DNA of 64,000 nucleotides from Aeromonas cavernicola (GTDB lineage: Bacteria; Pseudomonadota; Gammaproteobacteria; Enterobacterales; Aeromonadaceae): the NCBI RefSeq assembly GCF_002795305.1, contig NZ_PGGC01000005.1, positions 1-64,000 of the forward strand, in the 5' to 3' direction. Position numbers and translations under genes: made by a program. Shown here piece by piece: positions 9,765-18,573 of this stretch. Under the pieces are notes generated by a model. That model was given only the letters and a program-made list of their open reading frames with translations. It was not told where the DNA came from and searched no databases. Position 1 is the first letter of the stretch, and each line of letters begins with the position of its first letter.

Positions 9765-10550
9765 TTAATCTTTGAAATCCCAAGATAAGTTAGAAATTAA
9801 CCGGCAGCTATCGCACTTAAAATCGAAAATTTCATGCAGAGGTTCGGCCAATGCCCATTGGCCACCACAGCTGGGACATGGGCGGTGGCGTTCTTCGGCT
9901 GCACTCAGGCCACCCACGCGATAGAGGTAGTAGTAAGTGGGAATACCCGTCAGTGCCTCTAGTCGTTTGCTAAGATCGCTGCCCCGCCGATAGAGGCGGC
10001 TGCTCACGTTGCTTATCTCCTCTAATGCAACATGTTCGGCAATGGAGCCGTTCATTTGTAATTGGTCACACGCCTCCCAATCCTCCTGCCACTTGATGAT
10101 CTGCTTGTGGTCACCATTAGCCACCGCTGGTAGTTGATAGAGTGGGATGGGGGCGAAATGATCGCCGCAGCGAAGGGGAGAGCAGCTGTGCAAGAAGCTG
10201 GTATAGAGCAGCATCCAGCTCGGCCGATCGCCTTGTTGGCCACAAGGGTCGGTACTGTCAGAGAGCAGGTCTGGGCCTTTTAGTTGGAGCTTGGGGGCCA
10301 GCAGACCTACCTGATGGAGCTGCTGTTCCGCCCGTTTCACCTGTTCACTTTGATTGTCTGGATGCAGGCTATCTTGTTCTGGGCAGACCACCCGGCTAAT
10401 AAAGTGACCTTGATGGATGCTGGTTGGAAATTCGCGGCCAATGATTTGCCCTTGATAGCGCAGCATATCGAGGTAGTTGACGATGGCGTGCTCGGCCTCC
10501 GCCAAGGAAGTGTCGCGATAGCACTCAAAGCAGAGTTCGACGATAAACAT
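9765..10550 (-). CDS. Zn-ribbon protein, DUF2310 family
   Basis: This 261-residue protein ends with a four-cysteine zinc ribbon (CPSCGG ... CDSC, about residues 223-253). The N-terminal region is family-specific and starts MFIVELCFECYRDTSL. The family is annotated as possibly nucleic-acid binding; no function is established, and I do not assign one. It begins 3 nt after the stop of the preceding gene at 10554-10865, with GGGAG upstream of the ATG, so the two are very likely co-transcribed. Cytoplasmic; no membrane segment. Confidence 0.8.
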   Translation of the reverse strand: MFIVELCFECYRDTSLAEAEHAIVNYLDMLRYQGQIIGREFPTSIHQGHFISRVVCPEQDSLHPDNQSEQVKRAEQQLHQVGLLAPKLQLKGPDLLSDSTDPCGQQGDRPSWMLLYTSFLHSCSPLRCGDHFAPIPLYQLPAVANGDHKQIIKWQEDWEACDQLQMNGSIAEHVALEEISNVSSRLYRRGSDLSKRLEALTGIPTYYYLYRVGGLSAAEERHRPCPSCGGQWALAEPLHEIFDFKCDSCRLISNLSWDFKD

Positions 10551-10553
10551 GGC

Positions 10554-10865
10554 TTATTTATCTCCCTGCTGGCTAAGTAACGCGATCAACCGATCCACTT
10601 TTTGTTCGAGGCGATCAAGCTGCTGACCGAGTTGTTGCAAGGTCAGTGGAGGAGGCGACACAGGGGTATCTGATGTGGTGCAAGCGGGCTCACATTGCTC
10701 AGCCGAGGGTTGTTGCTTCCATTGGCTCAATGCCTTCAGTAGCTCTGCCATTGGGACGGGCTGGCTGAGACGAGCTTTGATCATGGCTGTGGTAGGGCTT
10801 ATTCCTTTGGCTGCAAGCTCGTTGGCGATACGAATAATCTCTTGATTCGGTGTTGGAATGGTCAT
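10554..10865 (-). CDS. Small KfrA-like DNA-binding protein
   Basis: This 103-residue protein starts MTIPTPNQEIIRIANELAAKG and continues with a KfrA-type N-terminal helix-turn-helix pattern (GISPTTAMIKARLSQ, then LLKALSQWKQ). A proline-rich linker and a C-terminal coiled coil of heptads (LQQLGQQLDRLEQKVDRLIALL) follow. The layout is like KfrA N-terminal modules, which bind DNA and oligomerise through the coil. The start at 10865 is chosen over the in-frame codon at 10925 because the homologous region begins there. It is immediately upstream of the Zn-ribbon gene. Function is inferred only from shape. Confidence 0.6.
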   Translation of the reverse strand: MTIPTPNQEIIRIANELAAKGISPTTAMIKARLSQPVPMAELLKALSQWKQQPSAEQCEPACTTSDTPVSPPPLTLQQLGQQLDRLEQKVDRLIALLSQQGDK

Positions 10866-10961
10866 GGCAATGAAACTGGGGGCAGGAAGTGTGGCTTCGG
10901 ATCTTAACCAAACCCAGATGACCAATAAAGAGGGGGCATGTCACCCACAGTAAGAGGATGA

Positions 10962-11195
10962 TTAGCTTTGCCGCAGCAGCACATCGAGCTGGTCGATCGC
11001 CTGACACCAATGTGAATCGTGCCACAGTGCATCACGCAAGAAACAAGCTTGCGCCTCGCTCCAAAAAGGAGCCTCAGGCAGCAAGGTCTCATTATCGAGA
11101 CGATGGTCATGCACGAAACGGTGCAAACTTAGCTCATCGTTTGCCAATCCCAATTGCGTAAATAGCGCTGACAAGTCATGGATAAGAGGTTCCAT
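10962..11195 (-). CDS. DUF2789 family protein
   Basis: This 77-residue protein reads MEPLIHDLSALFTQLGLAND and later APFWSEAQACFLRDAL and AIDQLDVLLR, the DUF2789 pattern. No function is known. The start at 11195 has GGGAGAG about 7 nt upstream; the longer GTG start at 11216 would lie in front of that ribosome-binding site. It is part of a loosely spaced reverse-strand group of small conserved genes. Confidence 0.8.
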   Translation of the reverse strand: MEPLIHDLSALFTQLGLANDELSLHRFVHDHRLDNETLLPEAPFWSEAQACFLRDALWHDSHWCQAIDQLDVLLRQS

Positions 11196-11269
11196 CTCAT
11201 CTCTCCCTTTATTCACCTCAGCAAATTATAGTCAGGCTCATCGGCTTGCGATGGTCAGGGGAGCGCTGT

Positions 11270-11569
11270 TCAGGAGTGCGGCATGCGATGGGGCGGTAGT
11301 TCGACGGCAACCACATGCAGCCCCTGCATCTTAAGGGTGCCTTGGTAGTGGCTTTCGCCGTCGCTGGAAAACTCAAATTGGTAGTGCGTCAGTAGCCGCA
11401 AGGGATGGCGTGCGAGCTCTTGGCGACTGCGGGCTAATGAGAGCAGTTGCAGATCGTAACGCTGGCAGTAACGCTGCATATAGTGCGATGCCAGTTCGGC
11501 TTGGCGCCGCGCTTGCCAAAATAGCCCTGCGATCGCCATCAGCAGCAAAATTCCAAGCATCTCTCCCAT
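11270..11569 (-). CDS. DUF3301 family protein
   Basis: This is a 99-residue protein with an N-terminal membrane anchor (MLGILLLMAIAGLFW, residues 4-18). A basic, helical cytoplasmic part (MQRYCQRYDLQLLSLARSR) and a short strand-rich C-terminus follow. This is the DUF3301 profile, common beside yqcC/truC in Vibrio and Aeromonas relatives. Function unknown. A 7-bp GC-rich hairpin (11618-11635) lies upstream. Confidence 0.78.
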   Translation of the reverse strand: MGEMLGILLLMAIAGLFWQARRQAELASHYMQRYCQRYDLQLLSLARSRQELARHPLRLLTHYQFEFSSDGESHYQGTLKMQGLHVVAVELPPHRMPHS

Positions 11570-11693
11570 GTGGGCTCCTTGTGTCGACTCGGCTAGCGTA
11601 GGTCAAGTGCGCTAGCTGGGGGCGAATGCGCCCCCTGTTTTGGCTTTTTCCGCTCTTTGTTGAACTCGGGTCTATCGCCCTGCGTGCGCTTTT

Positions 11694-12722
11694 TTATCCT
11701 TGAGCAAACAGATGGCCGATGGCTCTGCTGAGGGGGGCGCTGCGGGTTGGATCGCGCAATGTCGCTAACATGACGTTGCGCAGCGCTGGGATCGTGACCA
11801 GTTCGGCAAACACTTGGTTAAAGAATGAGGTCGGCTGCAGGGCCAGTTGCTCCATAAAGTGGCTCTGCAGGTTGGCATCTTGTAGATCGGGCCAGAGCCG
11901 TCCAGCAATGGCGAGCAGTAACGCGGGGCTAGGTTGAGTTTGCAGCAGGGTCAGTAGCTTGTTACTGCGCAGCGTATGACGGGAGCAGGAGGCCATGGCA
12001 CGGCACAGATAGGCCAGCGTTTCCGGATCTGGGGCCGCGCACTCTTGTTCTTTACCTATGCGCTCCAACAGGGCTCCTTGGATGGCGGGGGGCAGCGGGC
12101 TGTTTTCCAAGCTTTGGCACAAGGCATAGAGCGGTGCGGGTGGCAGGGTTGGCAGGGCCTTACACACTCGGGCCAGGTTACGTTCATCGTGTAAACGTTC
12201 GGCAAGATCAGCAAAACCTTGTAGCCCCAAGGTTTGCCAATCGTGTTGATTGGGCTGGTCTAGGTAGCGGCAAAGCGCATCGTAATAGGCCGATGGCGGC
12301 TGCTCTAACTGATATGCCAGCTTGGCGTGTACGCAGGCCATTTTGGCCTCAGCGGGGCGGAAGGTGTAAGGATTGTCAGCCAGCCGCTTGGCCTCTGCCT
12401 CATTGAGTTCGCCAGTCAGTTGATAGCCGAGGATGTCGACCACTTGTTCCATAAAGTGCTTGGGGCCGCTTGCTTGCAGCAGGCCACGTTCATCAAGGGC
12501 AAACTTAAGAAACCAGAGGTAGTGGCTTCCTGCCTGTGGCTGATAGAAATGGATGCCGAGCCACGCGTGTTGCTGTAAAGGCCAAGGATAGGGCTGTTGT
12601 TGCTGTTCAATGCGAACGAAGGTGTCGGTTGCGAGTGGGCGTACTTGGCGGCCCATATCAAACAGCTGAAACAGGGTGCCAGCTTGAGTCAGAAATTCGG
12701 TCAAGGTATTGATGGCAGTCAT
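11694..12722 (-). CDS. DUF3549 family protein
   Basis: This 342-residue protein begins with LTEFLTQAGTLFQLFDMGR and carries the family pattern WLGIHFYQPQAGSHYLWFLK, FALDERGLLQA and PKHFMEQVVDILGY. The C-terminal half is all-helical and repeat-like. It is cytoplasmic, with no catalytic motif I can name. It is divergently transcribed from yqcC across a 179-bp gap, the usual neighbourhood in this order. Function unknown. Confidence 0.8.
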   Translation of the reverse strand: MTAINTLTEFLTQAGTLFQLFDMGRQVRPLATDTFVRIEQQQQPYPWPLQQHAWLGIHFYQPQAGSHYLWFLKFALDERGLLQASGPKHFMEQVVDILGYQLTGELNEAEAKRLADNPYTFRPAEAKMACVHAKLAYQLEQPPSAYYDALCRYLDQPNQHDWQTLGLQGFADLAERLHDERNLARVCKALPTLPPAPLYALCQSLENSPLPPAIQGALLERIGKEQECAAPDPETLAYLCRAMASCSRHTLRSNKLLTLLQTQPSPALLLAIAGRLWPDLQDANLQSHFMEQLALQPTSFFNQVFAELVTIPALRNVMLATLRDPTRSAPLSRAIGHLFAQG

Positions 12723-12901
12723 GGGATAGCCTGACGTGAAAGTGATGCGGGCCGATTATAAAGCGCTGACTGAGGATAGCCAGCCCAGTCATGGCAGTCA
12801 TGGGGGGCTGGGTGTATAGTAACGCCTTTTTTCAAGGCATGGTGGTCAGGCTGTGCCGATGAGACATCACGCGGCAGTCAGGTGAAGCAAAGGGGATCGA
12901 G

Positions 12902-13237
12902 ATGAATCAACATATGCAATTAGCCGATTTACTGGGCGAATTGGCGGCTGAACTACAGCGACTTGAACGCTGGCAGAATGAGCCGCCGACGGCGCAGGCA
13001 TTGGCTAGTACACTGCCGTTTTGTGTCGATACCCTGAGCTTTGATCAGTGGCTGCAATTTGTGCTGATCCCACGGATGACGCAGCTCATCACGCAGCAGG
13101 CAGCACTACCGACCAGCATCTCGCTCTATCCCATGGCCAGCGAAGTGTATAAAGAACATCGCGCTGAGGTGGCGGTGCTTATGCGCTTAATTGCGCGGGT
13201 CGATCTGCTGCTGTCAGGGAAAGTGGTTGAGCAATGA
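12902..13237 (+). CDS. yqcC: YqcC family protein
   Basis: This 111-residue helical protein matches YqcC (LAAELQRLERWQ, FCVDTLSFDQWLQFVLIPRM). No biochemical function is established. It precedes truC by 28 nt on the same strand, the same pair as in E. coli, so the two are probably one transcript. The start ATG at 12902 has AGGGGAT upstream. Confidence 0.9.
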   Translation: MNQHMQLADLLGELAAELQRLERWQNEPPTAQALASTLPFCVDTLSFDQWLQFVLIPRMTQLITQQAALPTSISLYPMASEVYKEHRAEVAVLMRLIARVDLLLSGKVVEQ

Positions 13238-13265
13238 TCCGATCCCAAGAGAGAGGAGTAGCGCC

Positions 13266-14006
13266 ATGGCGTTGAGCCTGCTGTATCAGGATGAGTGGAT
13301 AGTGGCGGTAAACAAACCGGCCGGCCTGTTGGTCCATCGCAGCTGGCTCGACAAGGCCGAAACCCGGTTTGCGATGCAGATGACGCGTGATTTGATGGGG
13401 GGGCGTCATGTCTATCCGGTCCATCGTCTCGATCGTCCCACTTCGGGTGTGCTGTTATTTGCACTGGACCCAACCGTTGCCAGAGCGCTGACGGAGGCGT
13501 TTGCTGCTCGTCAAGTGCATAAAGAGTACCTGGCCTTGGTGCGGGGCTGGGCACCTGCACAGGGGGTGATTGATTACCCCCTCAAGGAGCAGTTGGACAA
13601 GATTGCGGATGCCATGAGTGATCCAGATAGGCCCGCACAAGATGCGGTCACCACCTTTCGTCGCCTCCATCAAGTCGAACTGCCTTATGCGGTCTCGAAG
13701 AAGCATCCGACCAGTCGTTACAGTTTGGTCAAATTGTTCCCAAAGACTGGCCGCAAGCATCAGCTGCGCCGTCATATGGATCATTTGTTTCACCCCATCG
13801 TGGGCGATACTACTCATGGCGATGGCCGCCATAACCGTTTTTTCCGCGAACATTATGGTTGTGAGCGACTGTTGCTGGTGGCGCATACTTTGAGCTTTAA
13901 CCATCCAATCTTAAAGGTACCGATGCGCATTCGGGCGCCACTTGGCCAAGATGTGCTAGCCCTGTTCGCCGCGTTAGGTTGGCCAGCCAGTGAGAGTGAC
14001 TACTGA
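13266..14006 (+). CDS. truC: tRNA pseudouridine(65) synthase TruC
   Basis: This is a 246-residue RluA-family pseudouridine synthase with the catalytic aspartate in HRLDRPTSGVLLF and the KPAGLLVH and FPKTGRKHQLRRHM motifs. In E. coli TruC modifies U65 of tRNA-Ile1 and tRNA-Asp. The ATG at 13266 has a strong AGGAG, and sequence upstream of it is yqcC reading in another frame. Its position directly after yqcC supports TruC over other RluA-family members. Confidence 0.93.
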   Translation: MALSLLYQDEWIVAVNKPAGLLVHRSWLDKAETRFAMQMTRDLMGGRHVYPVHRLDRPTSGVLLFALDPTVARALTEAFAARQVHKEYLALVRGWAPAQGVIDYPLKEQLDKIADAMSDPDRPAQDAVTTFRRLHQVELPYAVSKKHPTSRYSLVKLFPKTGRKHQLRRHMDHLFHPIVGDTTHGDGRHNRFFREHYGCERLLLVAHTLSFNHPILKVPMRIRAPLGQDVLALFAALGWPASESDY

Positions 14007-14100
14007 GTAGCCGCAAGGGAAGATGGCAGTAAAAAGCGGTTTTTCCCTTGCAGGTCAACTGCCATAATTGTTTCACACTTTGTTCGCAGTACGGTTCACT

Positions 14101-14655
14101 ATGCAGACACTGAAAAATCACTATCTGCTCGCCATGCCGAGCCTCTCAGATCCCTATTTCGAACGCGCCTTGATCTATCTGTGTGAACATAACGCCGAAG
14201 GGGCCATGGGGCTGGTCGTCAATATTCCGGTGGAGATGTCTCTCGATACCATGTTGGCACAACTTGATTTGGTGGTGCCCAATGCCCCTGAGCTCAAGCA
14301 GCCTGTGCTGCAAGGGGGGCCTGTGCATGCGGATCGAGGCTTTGTCTTACACACGTTACGATCCGGTTTTAACTCGACCTTGCAGGTGGGGGATGAACTG
14401 ATGGTGACCACTTCCAAGGATATTCTTGAGACCTTAGGAACCGATCAGGCACCTGCTCACTGGCTGGTGGCACTCGGTTATGCAGGATGGGGGGCAGGTC
14501 AGCTAGAGCAGGAGTTAGTCGATGGCGCTTGGCTGGTGATCCCTCCTAATCCTGATTTGGTGTTTAAAACGCCGATCCATCGGCGCTGGCAACAAGCGAT
14601 TGCCAGTATTGGGATCAACCCCATTCATCTTTCCAGTGACGTTGGACATGGTTAA
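14101..14655 (+). CDS. yqgE: YqgE/AlgH family protein
   Basis: This 184-residue protein shows the family signatures LLAMPSLSDPYFERALIYLCEH, NAEGAMGLVVN, QGGPVHADRGFVLH and GYAGWGAGQLEQE. The biochemical role is undefined (AlgH affects alginate in Pseudomonas). The start at 14101 is chosen from family length. It is followed 33 nt later by ruvX, the conserved yqgE-yqgF pair. Confidence 0.92.
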   Translation: MQTLKNHYLLAMPSLSDPYFERALIYLCEHNAEGAMGLVVNIPVEMSLDTMLAQLDLVVPNAPELKQPVLQGGPVHADRGFVLHTLRSGFNSTLQVGDELMVTTSKDILETLGTDQAPAHWLVALGYAGWGAGQLEQELVDGAWLVIPPNPDLVFKTPIHRRWQQAIASIGINPIHLSSDVGHG

Positions 14656-14688
14656 GTGGCCCAGCAGGGGTTAGCACAGGAATCTTTT

Positions 14689-15111
14689 ATGTCATCACGC
14701 AGTATCATGGGTTTTGATTACGGCACCAAAAGCATTGGGGTCGCCATTGGCCAGCAGTTGACCGGTACGGCGCAGCCGTTACGGGCGCTCAAGGCCAACG
14801 ATGGCATCCCTAATTGGGATGAAATTGACTCCTTGCTTAAGGAGTGGCAGCCGGATCTACTGGTAGTGGGTTTGCCGCTGAACATGGATGGTAGCGAGCA
14901 GGAAATGACGGTCCGAGCCCGCAAGTTTGGTAATCGGTTACATGGTCGTTTTGGTAAGCCGGTGGCGTTTAAAGATGAACGGTTGACCACCACCGATGCC
15001 CGTGCTCGTTTGTTTGAGCAGGGTGGTTATCGCGCCTTGGCCAAGGGCAGTGTCGATGGCGTGTCTGCTCAGCTGATCGTCGAATCTTGGATGGAAGAGC
15101 AATACGACTGA
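14689..15111 (+). CDS. ruvX: Holliday-junction resolvase-like pre-16S rRNA nuclease RuvX/YqgF
   Basis: This 140-residue RNase H-fold protein has the metal-site motifs [12 protein letters not shown] (first Asp), the middle acidic residue region [15 protein letters not shown] and DERLTT. It is essential in E. coli and trims the 5' end of 16S rRNA precursors. The ATG at 14689 has AGGAAT upstream; an in-frame GTG directly abutting yqgE is not needed. Followed by the hairpin at 15309-15351. Confidence 0.94.
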   Translation: MSSRSIMGFDYGTKSIGVAIGQQLTGTAQPLRALKANDGIPNWDEIDSLLKEWQPDLLVVGLPLNMDGSEQEMTVRARKFGNRLHGRFGKPVAFKDERLTTTDARARLFEQGGYRALAKGSVDGVSAQLIVESWMEEQYD

Positions 15112-15425
15112 GCGCTTATTCCATGAGGGTATTTCAGGTGCTACCTGTTCGCTGGGTTGCTCGACCTCCTCAGGTAGGGCTCTGTGGCTATTGCGCATTA
15201 TGTGCGACCACATTGACTGCGCCAATGGCCCCTATTTGGCTTAGGTGCTAAGCCCACGACGGCTTGTGGTCTGGCGCTAATGAGCTGATCCAGACGGTAG
15301 TGATCAACAATAAAAAATCCGGCACTCTTGGCAGAGTCCGGATTTTTTATTGTTACAACGATTAATCAATCGGCCTTTATCATCACTGAGGGATAGACAA
15401 CGAGCCGATTGAGATTGCTCGTCGC
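15112..15425. other. Intergenic region between ruvX and fkpA
   Basis: This 314-bp gap between convergent genes contains the bidirectional terminator at 15309-15351. I see no ORF, RNA gene or repeat in the rest. Confidence 0.6.
15309..15351. terminator. Bidirectional intrinsic terminator, ruvX/fkpA
   Basis: AATAAAAAATCCGG and CCGGATTTTTTATT are perfect complementary arms (15309-15322 and 15338-15351), with a second short pairing of ACTC and GAGT inside the loop. T-runs face both ways, suiting the convergent ruvX and fkpA genes. Confidence 0.88.
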
Positions 15426-16268
15426 TTACTGTTTATCCGTTGCTGTTCCAGCTGCTTTTTCTGCCGGGGCAGCAGGGGTTACAGGCGCCGCAGGCTGTTC
15501 AATGGACAGCAATTCAACGTCAAATACCAATACCGCATTGGCAGGAATGGCACCGGCACCGTGCTCACCGTAACCTAACTTGGCGGGCACGAAGAACTTG
15601 AATTTAGAACCAACTGGCATCAGCTGAACCCCTTCAGTCCAACCTGGAATAACCTGGTTGAGCGGGAAGGTTGCTGGCTCGCCACGATCGACAGAACTAT
15701 CAAATTTAGTGCCATCGGTCAGGGTGCCGGTGTAGTGCACTTTAACCACATCTGTTGCTTTGGGCTTAGCGCCGCTACCCATTTTTTCGACTAGGTATTG
15801 TAAGCCAGACTCAGTGCTCTTCACGCCATCTTTCTTGGCGTTCTCAGCCAAGAAGTCAGCCCCTTTTTTCAGGTTTTCAACGGCGTCTTTTTCTGCCTTG
15901 GCTTTGGTCAACTCATTGACCTTGGCATCGTAACTTTGAAGTACTTTCTGGATATCTTCGTCGGTCATGCTGGCGTTTTTGCCCAGACCGTCGGTCACCC
16001 CTTTTAAGATGACCGCATTATCAAGTTTGATCCCAAGTTCTTGCTGGCGTTCGAGAGTGTTAGCAATATAACGACCCATGGAGAGGCCGATGGCGTAACC
16101 GGATTGCTCTTCAAAACTCTTAGCATCTGCTTTGGGCGCATCAGCGGGCTTAGCGGCTTGTGCCTTCACTTCAGCCGTGGTTGATGCAGGCGTTTCGTCT
16201 TTTTGGCAAGCGGTGAGACCAACGGCAACGGCCGCAGCCAACAACGACATTTTTAGAAATTTGTTCAT
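15426..16268 (-). CDS. fkpA: FKBP-type peptidyl-prolyl isomerase, FkpA-like lipoprotein
   Basis: This 280-residue envelope PPIase has an N-terminal dimerisation domain (SYAIGLSMGRYIANTLE, about residues 55-75, through DFLAENAKKDGV). A C-terminal FKBP domain follows, with VKVHYTGTLTDGTKFDSS, GWTEGVQLMPVGSKFKFFVP and LVFDVELL. Unlike E. coli FkpA it carries a lipobox (LTAC, Cys21) followed by Gln, so outer-membrane anchoring is expected. The C-terminus is an Ala/Pro-rich low-complexity tail. It is next to slyX, as in E. coli. Confidence 0.9.
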   Translation of the reverse strand: MNKFLKMSLLAAAVAVGLTACQKDETPASTTAEVKAQAAKPADAPKADAKSFEEQSGYAIGLSMGRYIANTLERQQELGIKLDNAVILKGVTDGLGKNASMTDEDIQKVLQSYDAKVNELTKAKAEKDAVENLKKGADFLAENAKKDGVKSTESGLQYLVEKMGSGAKPKATDVVKVHYTGTLTDGTKFDSSVDRGEPATFPLNQVIPGWTEGVQLMPVGSKFKFFVPAKLGYGEHGAGAIPANAVLVFDVELLSIEQPAAPVTPAAPAEKAAGTATDKQ

Positions 16269-16386
16269 CAGTTTCTCCAGACTCCAAGTATCGCTCTCGA
16301 TTCCTTTGTGAAATGAGAGGTTTATCGTGGTAAGCGCCTTATACTAACGCCGTGATAGTAGGTAACAAAAGCGTGAGACAGTAAAA

Positions 16387-17355
16387 ATGATAAAAAGTGC
16401 CATTTATCTTCTAAGTTTGGTCCTGTTATTGACAGGGTGTGAACCAAGTTCTGCTCCTGACCGCTATTTCTCTCTGACAAACCTAGGCTTAGTCAGCGCA
16501 GATATTACCAAAGATGGCAAAGTAGCCATCATTTCTGGGCAAGGGCAGGGCACCAGCGTTTGGGATTTAGAACACAACCAGCAGCGTTGGCGTTGGCAAC
16601 ATGCGGAGCAAGCCGATAATTTAGTCTTTATTACCCGCTTTTCTGGCGACGATTCTCACGCGGTGACCGCCACGCTCAATACCTTCGCGATTTGGCGTCT
16701 TGCAGATGGCCAAGCTCAGGGTTATTTCTCGTTGCCGGAGTCTAGTCTGCGGGACATCGCGTTGTCTGCGGATGCGCGTCAGGTATTAATTGGCCGCGAA
16801 GATGGTAAGGCCGAAATCGTCGACACACAAAGCGGCCGAAGACTGCAATTTCTTGGCCATACCGAGCAAGTTAATACGGTAGATCTGTCGGCCAATGGGC
16901 GTTACGCCCTTACCGGAGGTAACGACTATAGCGCCTATCTGTGGGATACCCGCAGTGGCCAAGTGGTGTGGCGTTTCAATCACAGCGGTCGGGTCGTGAT
17001 GGTGAGATTTGAGCCTAGCGGCCGTTATGCCTTTACCGCCGATAGTCGCCAAGCCAGTATCTGGGATTTGCAAACCGGTAAAGAGGTGAGCCGATTGCAA
17101 TATGATCACCGCTTCGAGACCTACACCACCGCTCGTTTCGTTAATGACGGTAAATGGTTAATCACTGGCGCGCCCTCTCGTCAGCTCTCTTTGTGGCAGG
17201 TCAGTACTGGGACGTTGCTGCAAAGTTGGCGAGTCTCCCCCCATCCCAAAGTGAAGCCGCCCAGTGCGGTAGTGTATGGCGTTGCTTTACGCGACAATAG
17301 CCAGATTGTCACTGTCAGTTCCAGCGGTTTGGCCGAAACCTGGACAGTCAAATAA
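16387..17355 (+). CDS. WD40-repeat lipoprotein
   Basis: This 322-residue protein has a lipoprotein signal (LTGC, Cys18). A beta-propeller follows, built of WD40-like repeats such as SLWQVSTGTLLQSW, YLWDTRSGQVVWRF and SIWDLQTGKEVSRL, about six or seven blades. It is presumably tethered in the periplasm and serves as a protein-interaction scaffold. It is co-oriented with slyX, whose ATG is 14 nt after the stop. No specific partner can be named. Confidence 0.82.
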   Translation: MIKSAIYLLSLVLLLTGCEPSSAPDRYFSLTNLGLVSADITKDGKVAIISGQGQGTSVWDLEHNQQRWRWQHAEQADNLVFITRFSGDDSHAVTATLNTFAIWRLADGQAQGYFSLPESSLRDIALSADARQVLIGREDGKAEIVDTQSGRRLQFLGHTEQVNTVDLSANGRYALTGGNDYSAYLWDTRSGQVVWRFNHSGRVVMVRFEPSGRYAFTADSRQASIWDLQTGKEVSRLQYDHRFETYTTARFVNDGKWLITGAPSRQLSLWQVSTGTLLQSWRVSPHPKVKPPSAVVYGVALRDNSQIVTVSSSGLAETWTVK

Positions 17356-17369
17356 GGGCCAGAAGGACC

Positions 17370-17585
17370 ATGAATCAACAATTGAATGACCGTATTGAAA
17401 CCCTAGAAACGCGCCTTGCTTATGCCGAGTATACGGTTGAGCAACTCAATGATGAGGTTACTAATCAGGGGCGAGATATTGACCGCCTTAAGCTACAAGT
17501 TCAGCTGCTGATTGATAAATTGCAGAGTGTTCAACCAAGCCAAATTGCTAGCATGGCGGAAGAGACGCCGCCACCGCACTATTAA
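17370..17585 (+). CDS. slyX: SlyX protein
   Basis: This 71-residue coiled-coil protein (RIETLETRLAYAEYTVEQLN, then DIDRLKLQVQLLIDKLQ) ends in the PPHY motif typical of SlyX. Function unknown. In E. coli slyX lies between slyD and fkpA; here it follows the WD40 lipoprotein gene. Confidence 0.92.
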   Translation: MNQQLNDRIETLETRLAYAEYTVEQLNDEVTNQGRDIDRLKLQVQLLIDKLQSVQPSQIASMAEETPPPHY

Positions 17586-17669
17586 CTCTGCTGGTAAGAT
17601 GAGGGCACCACGGTAAGTGTGGTGCCGAGTGAGATCGTCGGGGATAGGGGGTAACGTGGGCAAAAGACG

Positions 17670-18470
17670 TCAGCTGGATTTTTGCCAAAGTGTTAAAAGT
17701 AGATCTTGCTCTAGTTCATCAGGCCCTTGCTGAATAAAGGCATGGCGTTGTTCAGCGCTGGCTCGCCAACCAAAGCGGCTGGTTTCCACCACAAATCCTC
17801 TCAATTCCTGATCAAGTGCGATAGTGAATTGGCAACGTTGTTGGCTTAGGTGATGAAGGCCCGTCAAGGTTGGCCAGCTCAGAGGATGTTCCATGCTGAC
17901 AGGGTTAAGAGCGGTCCGTAATTGCCACTGTTGGCGTGGGCCTGGTTGGAGATAGAGCAAGTAACCACCGGGTGCTAGCCAGCTAACCAAGAGCTCAGTT
18001 TTGATGTTGAGATCATTGACCAGTAATACCTGAGCTTGGCCTGGCAGTAGCGGTGCGCGAACTGGGTCCGCAATCACAAATTGCCCGTCAGGCTGCGCTT
18101 TATTGGCTGCAAAAATAGTATTTTTAGCAATATCAATGCCTGCAAATTGCCATCCTGGCAGCCGCGCTGCCAATGTGCGGCAGTAATAGCCCTCGCCGCA
18201 ACCTAAATGGATCAATTCATGAGCACCGAGTGGTGCTAATAATGCGGTAATAGCCTCCACCAGCGGCAGTTGATGTCCTTGCTCCAGAAAGCGGCGCTTA
18301 GCACGCATTAGGGCGCGGCTGTCACTGTTTTTTGGGTTTTTATCACCCGGAATGAGATCCAAATATCCCTCTGGGGCAGGATCGAAATGGTGTTTGTTAT
18401 CGCAATACACGCCGCGAGAGGGCTGATGAACGTGCAGTGGTTTGCGGCAACGAGGGCATTGAAGATGCAT
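17670..18470 (-). CDS. rlmA: 23S rRNA (guanine-745-N1)-methyltransferase RlmA
   Basis: This 266-residue enzyme has an N-terminal zinc site (Cys5, Cys8, Cys23, His27) and the family segment HFDPAPEGYLDLIPG. A class-I SAM-binding fold with LGCGEGYY follows, around residue 95. It methylates G745 of 23S rRNA. Single gene with its own leader; it lies downstream of crp on the same strand but is separated by the crp terminator. Confidence 0.92.
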   Translation of the reverse strand: MHLQCPRCRKPLHVHQPSRGVYCDNKHHFDPAPEGYLDLIPGDKNPKNSDSRALMRAKRRFLEQGHQLPLVEAITALLAPLGAHELIHLGCGEGYYCRTLAARLPGWQFAGIDIAKNTIFAANKAQPDGQFVIADPVRAPLLPGQAQVLLVNDLNIKTELLVSWLAPGGYLLYLQPGPRQQWQLRTALNPVSMEHPLSWPTLTGLHHLSQQRCQFTIALDQELRGFVVETSRFGWRASAEQRHAFIQQGPDELEQDLLLTLWQKSS

Positions 18471-18526
18471 AGTGACTCTCTTGAAGGATACGTACAGGCG
18501 GTGAGCTGGTTCTGGTGAGCGCGATC

Positions 18527-18549
18527 AAAAAAGGCTGCTTGGGCAGCCT
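18527..18549 (-). terminator. crp intrinsic terminator
   Basis: On the reverse strand GGCTGCCCAAGCAGCC folds into a 6-bp GC stem followed directly by six Ts, 25 bp after the crp stop codon. Confidence 0.85.
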
Positions 18550-18573
18550 CTGTTATGGCTAGATGGCGGCTGT

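Noticed and set aside
11618-11635. GC-rich hairpin followed by T-rich sequence on the forward strand
   Set aside because: The T-rich side faces forward but no forward gene ends there, so I did not list it as a terminator.
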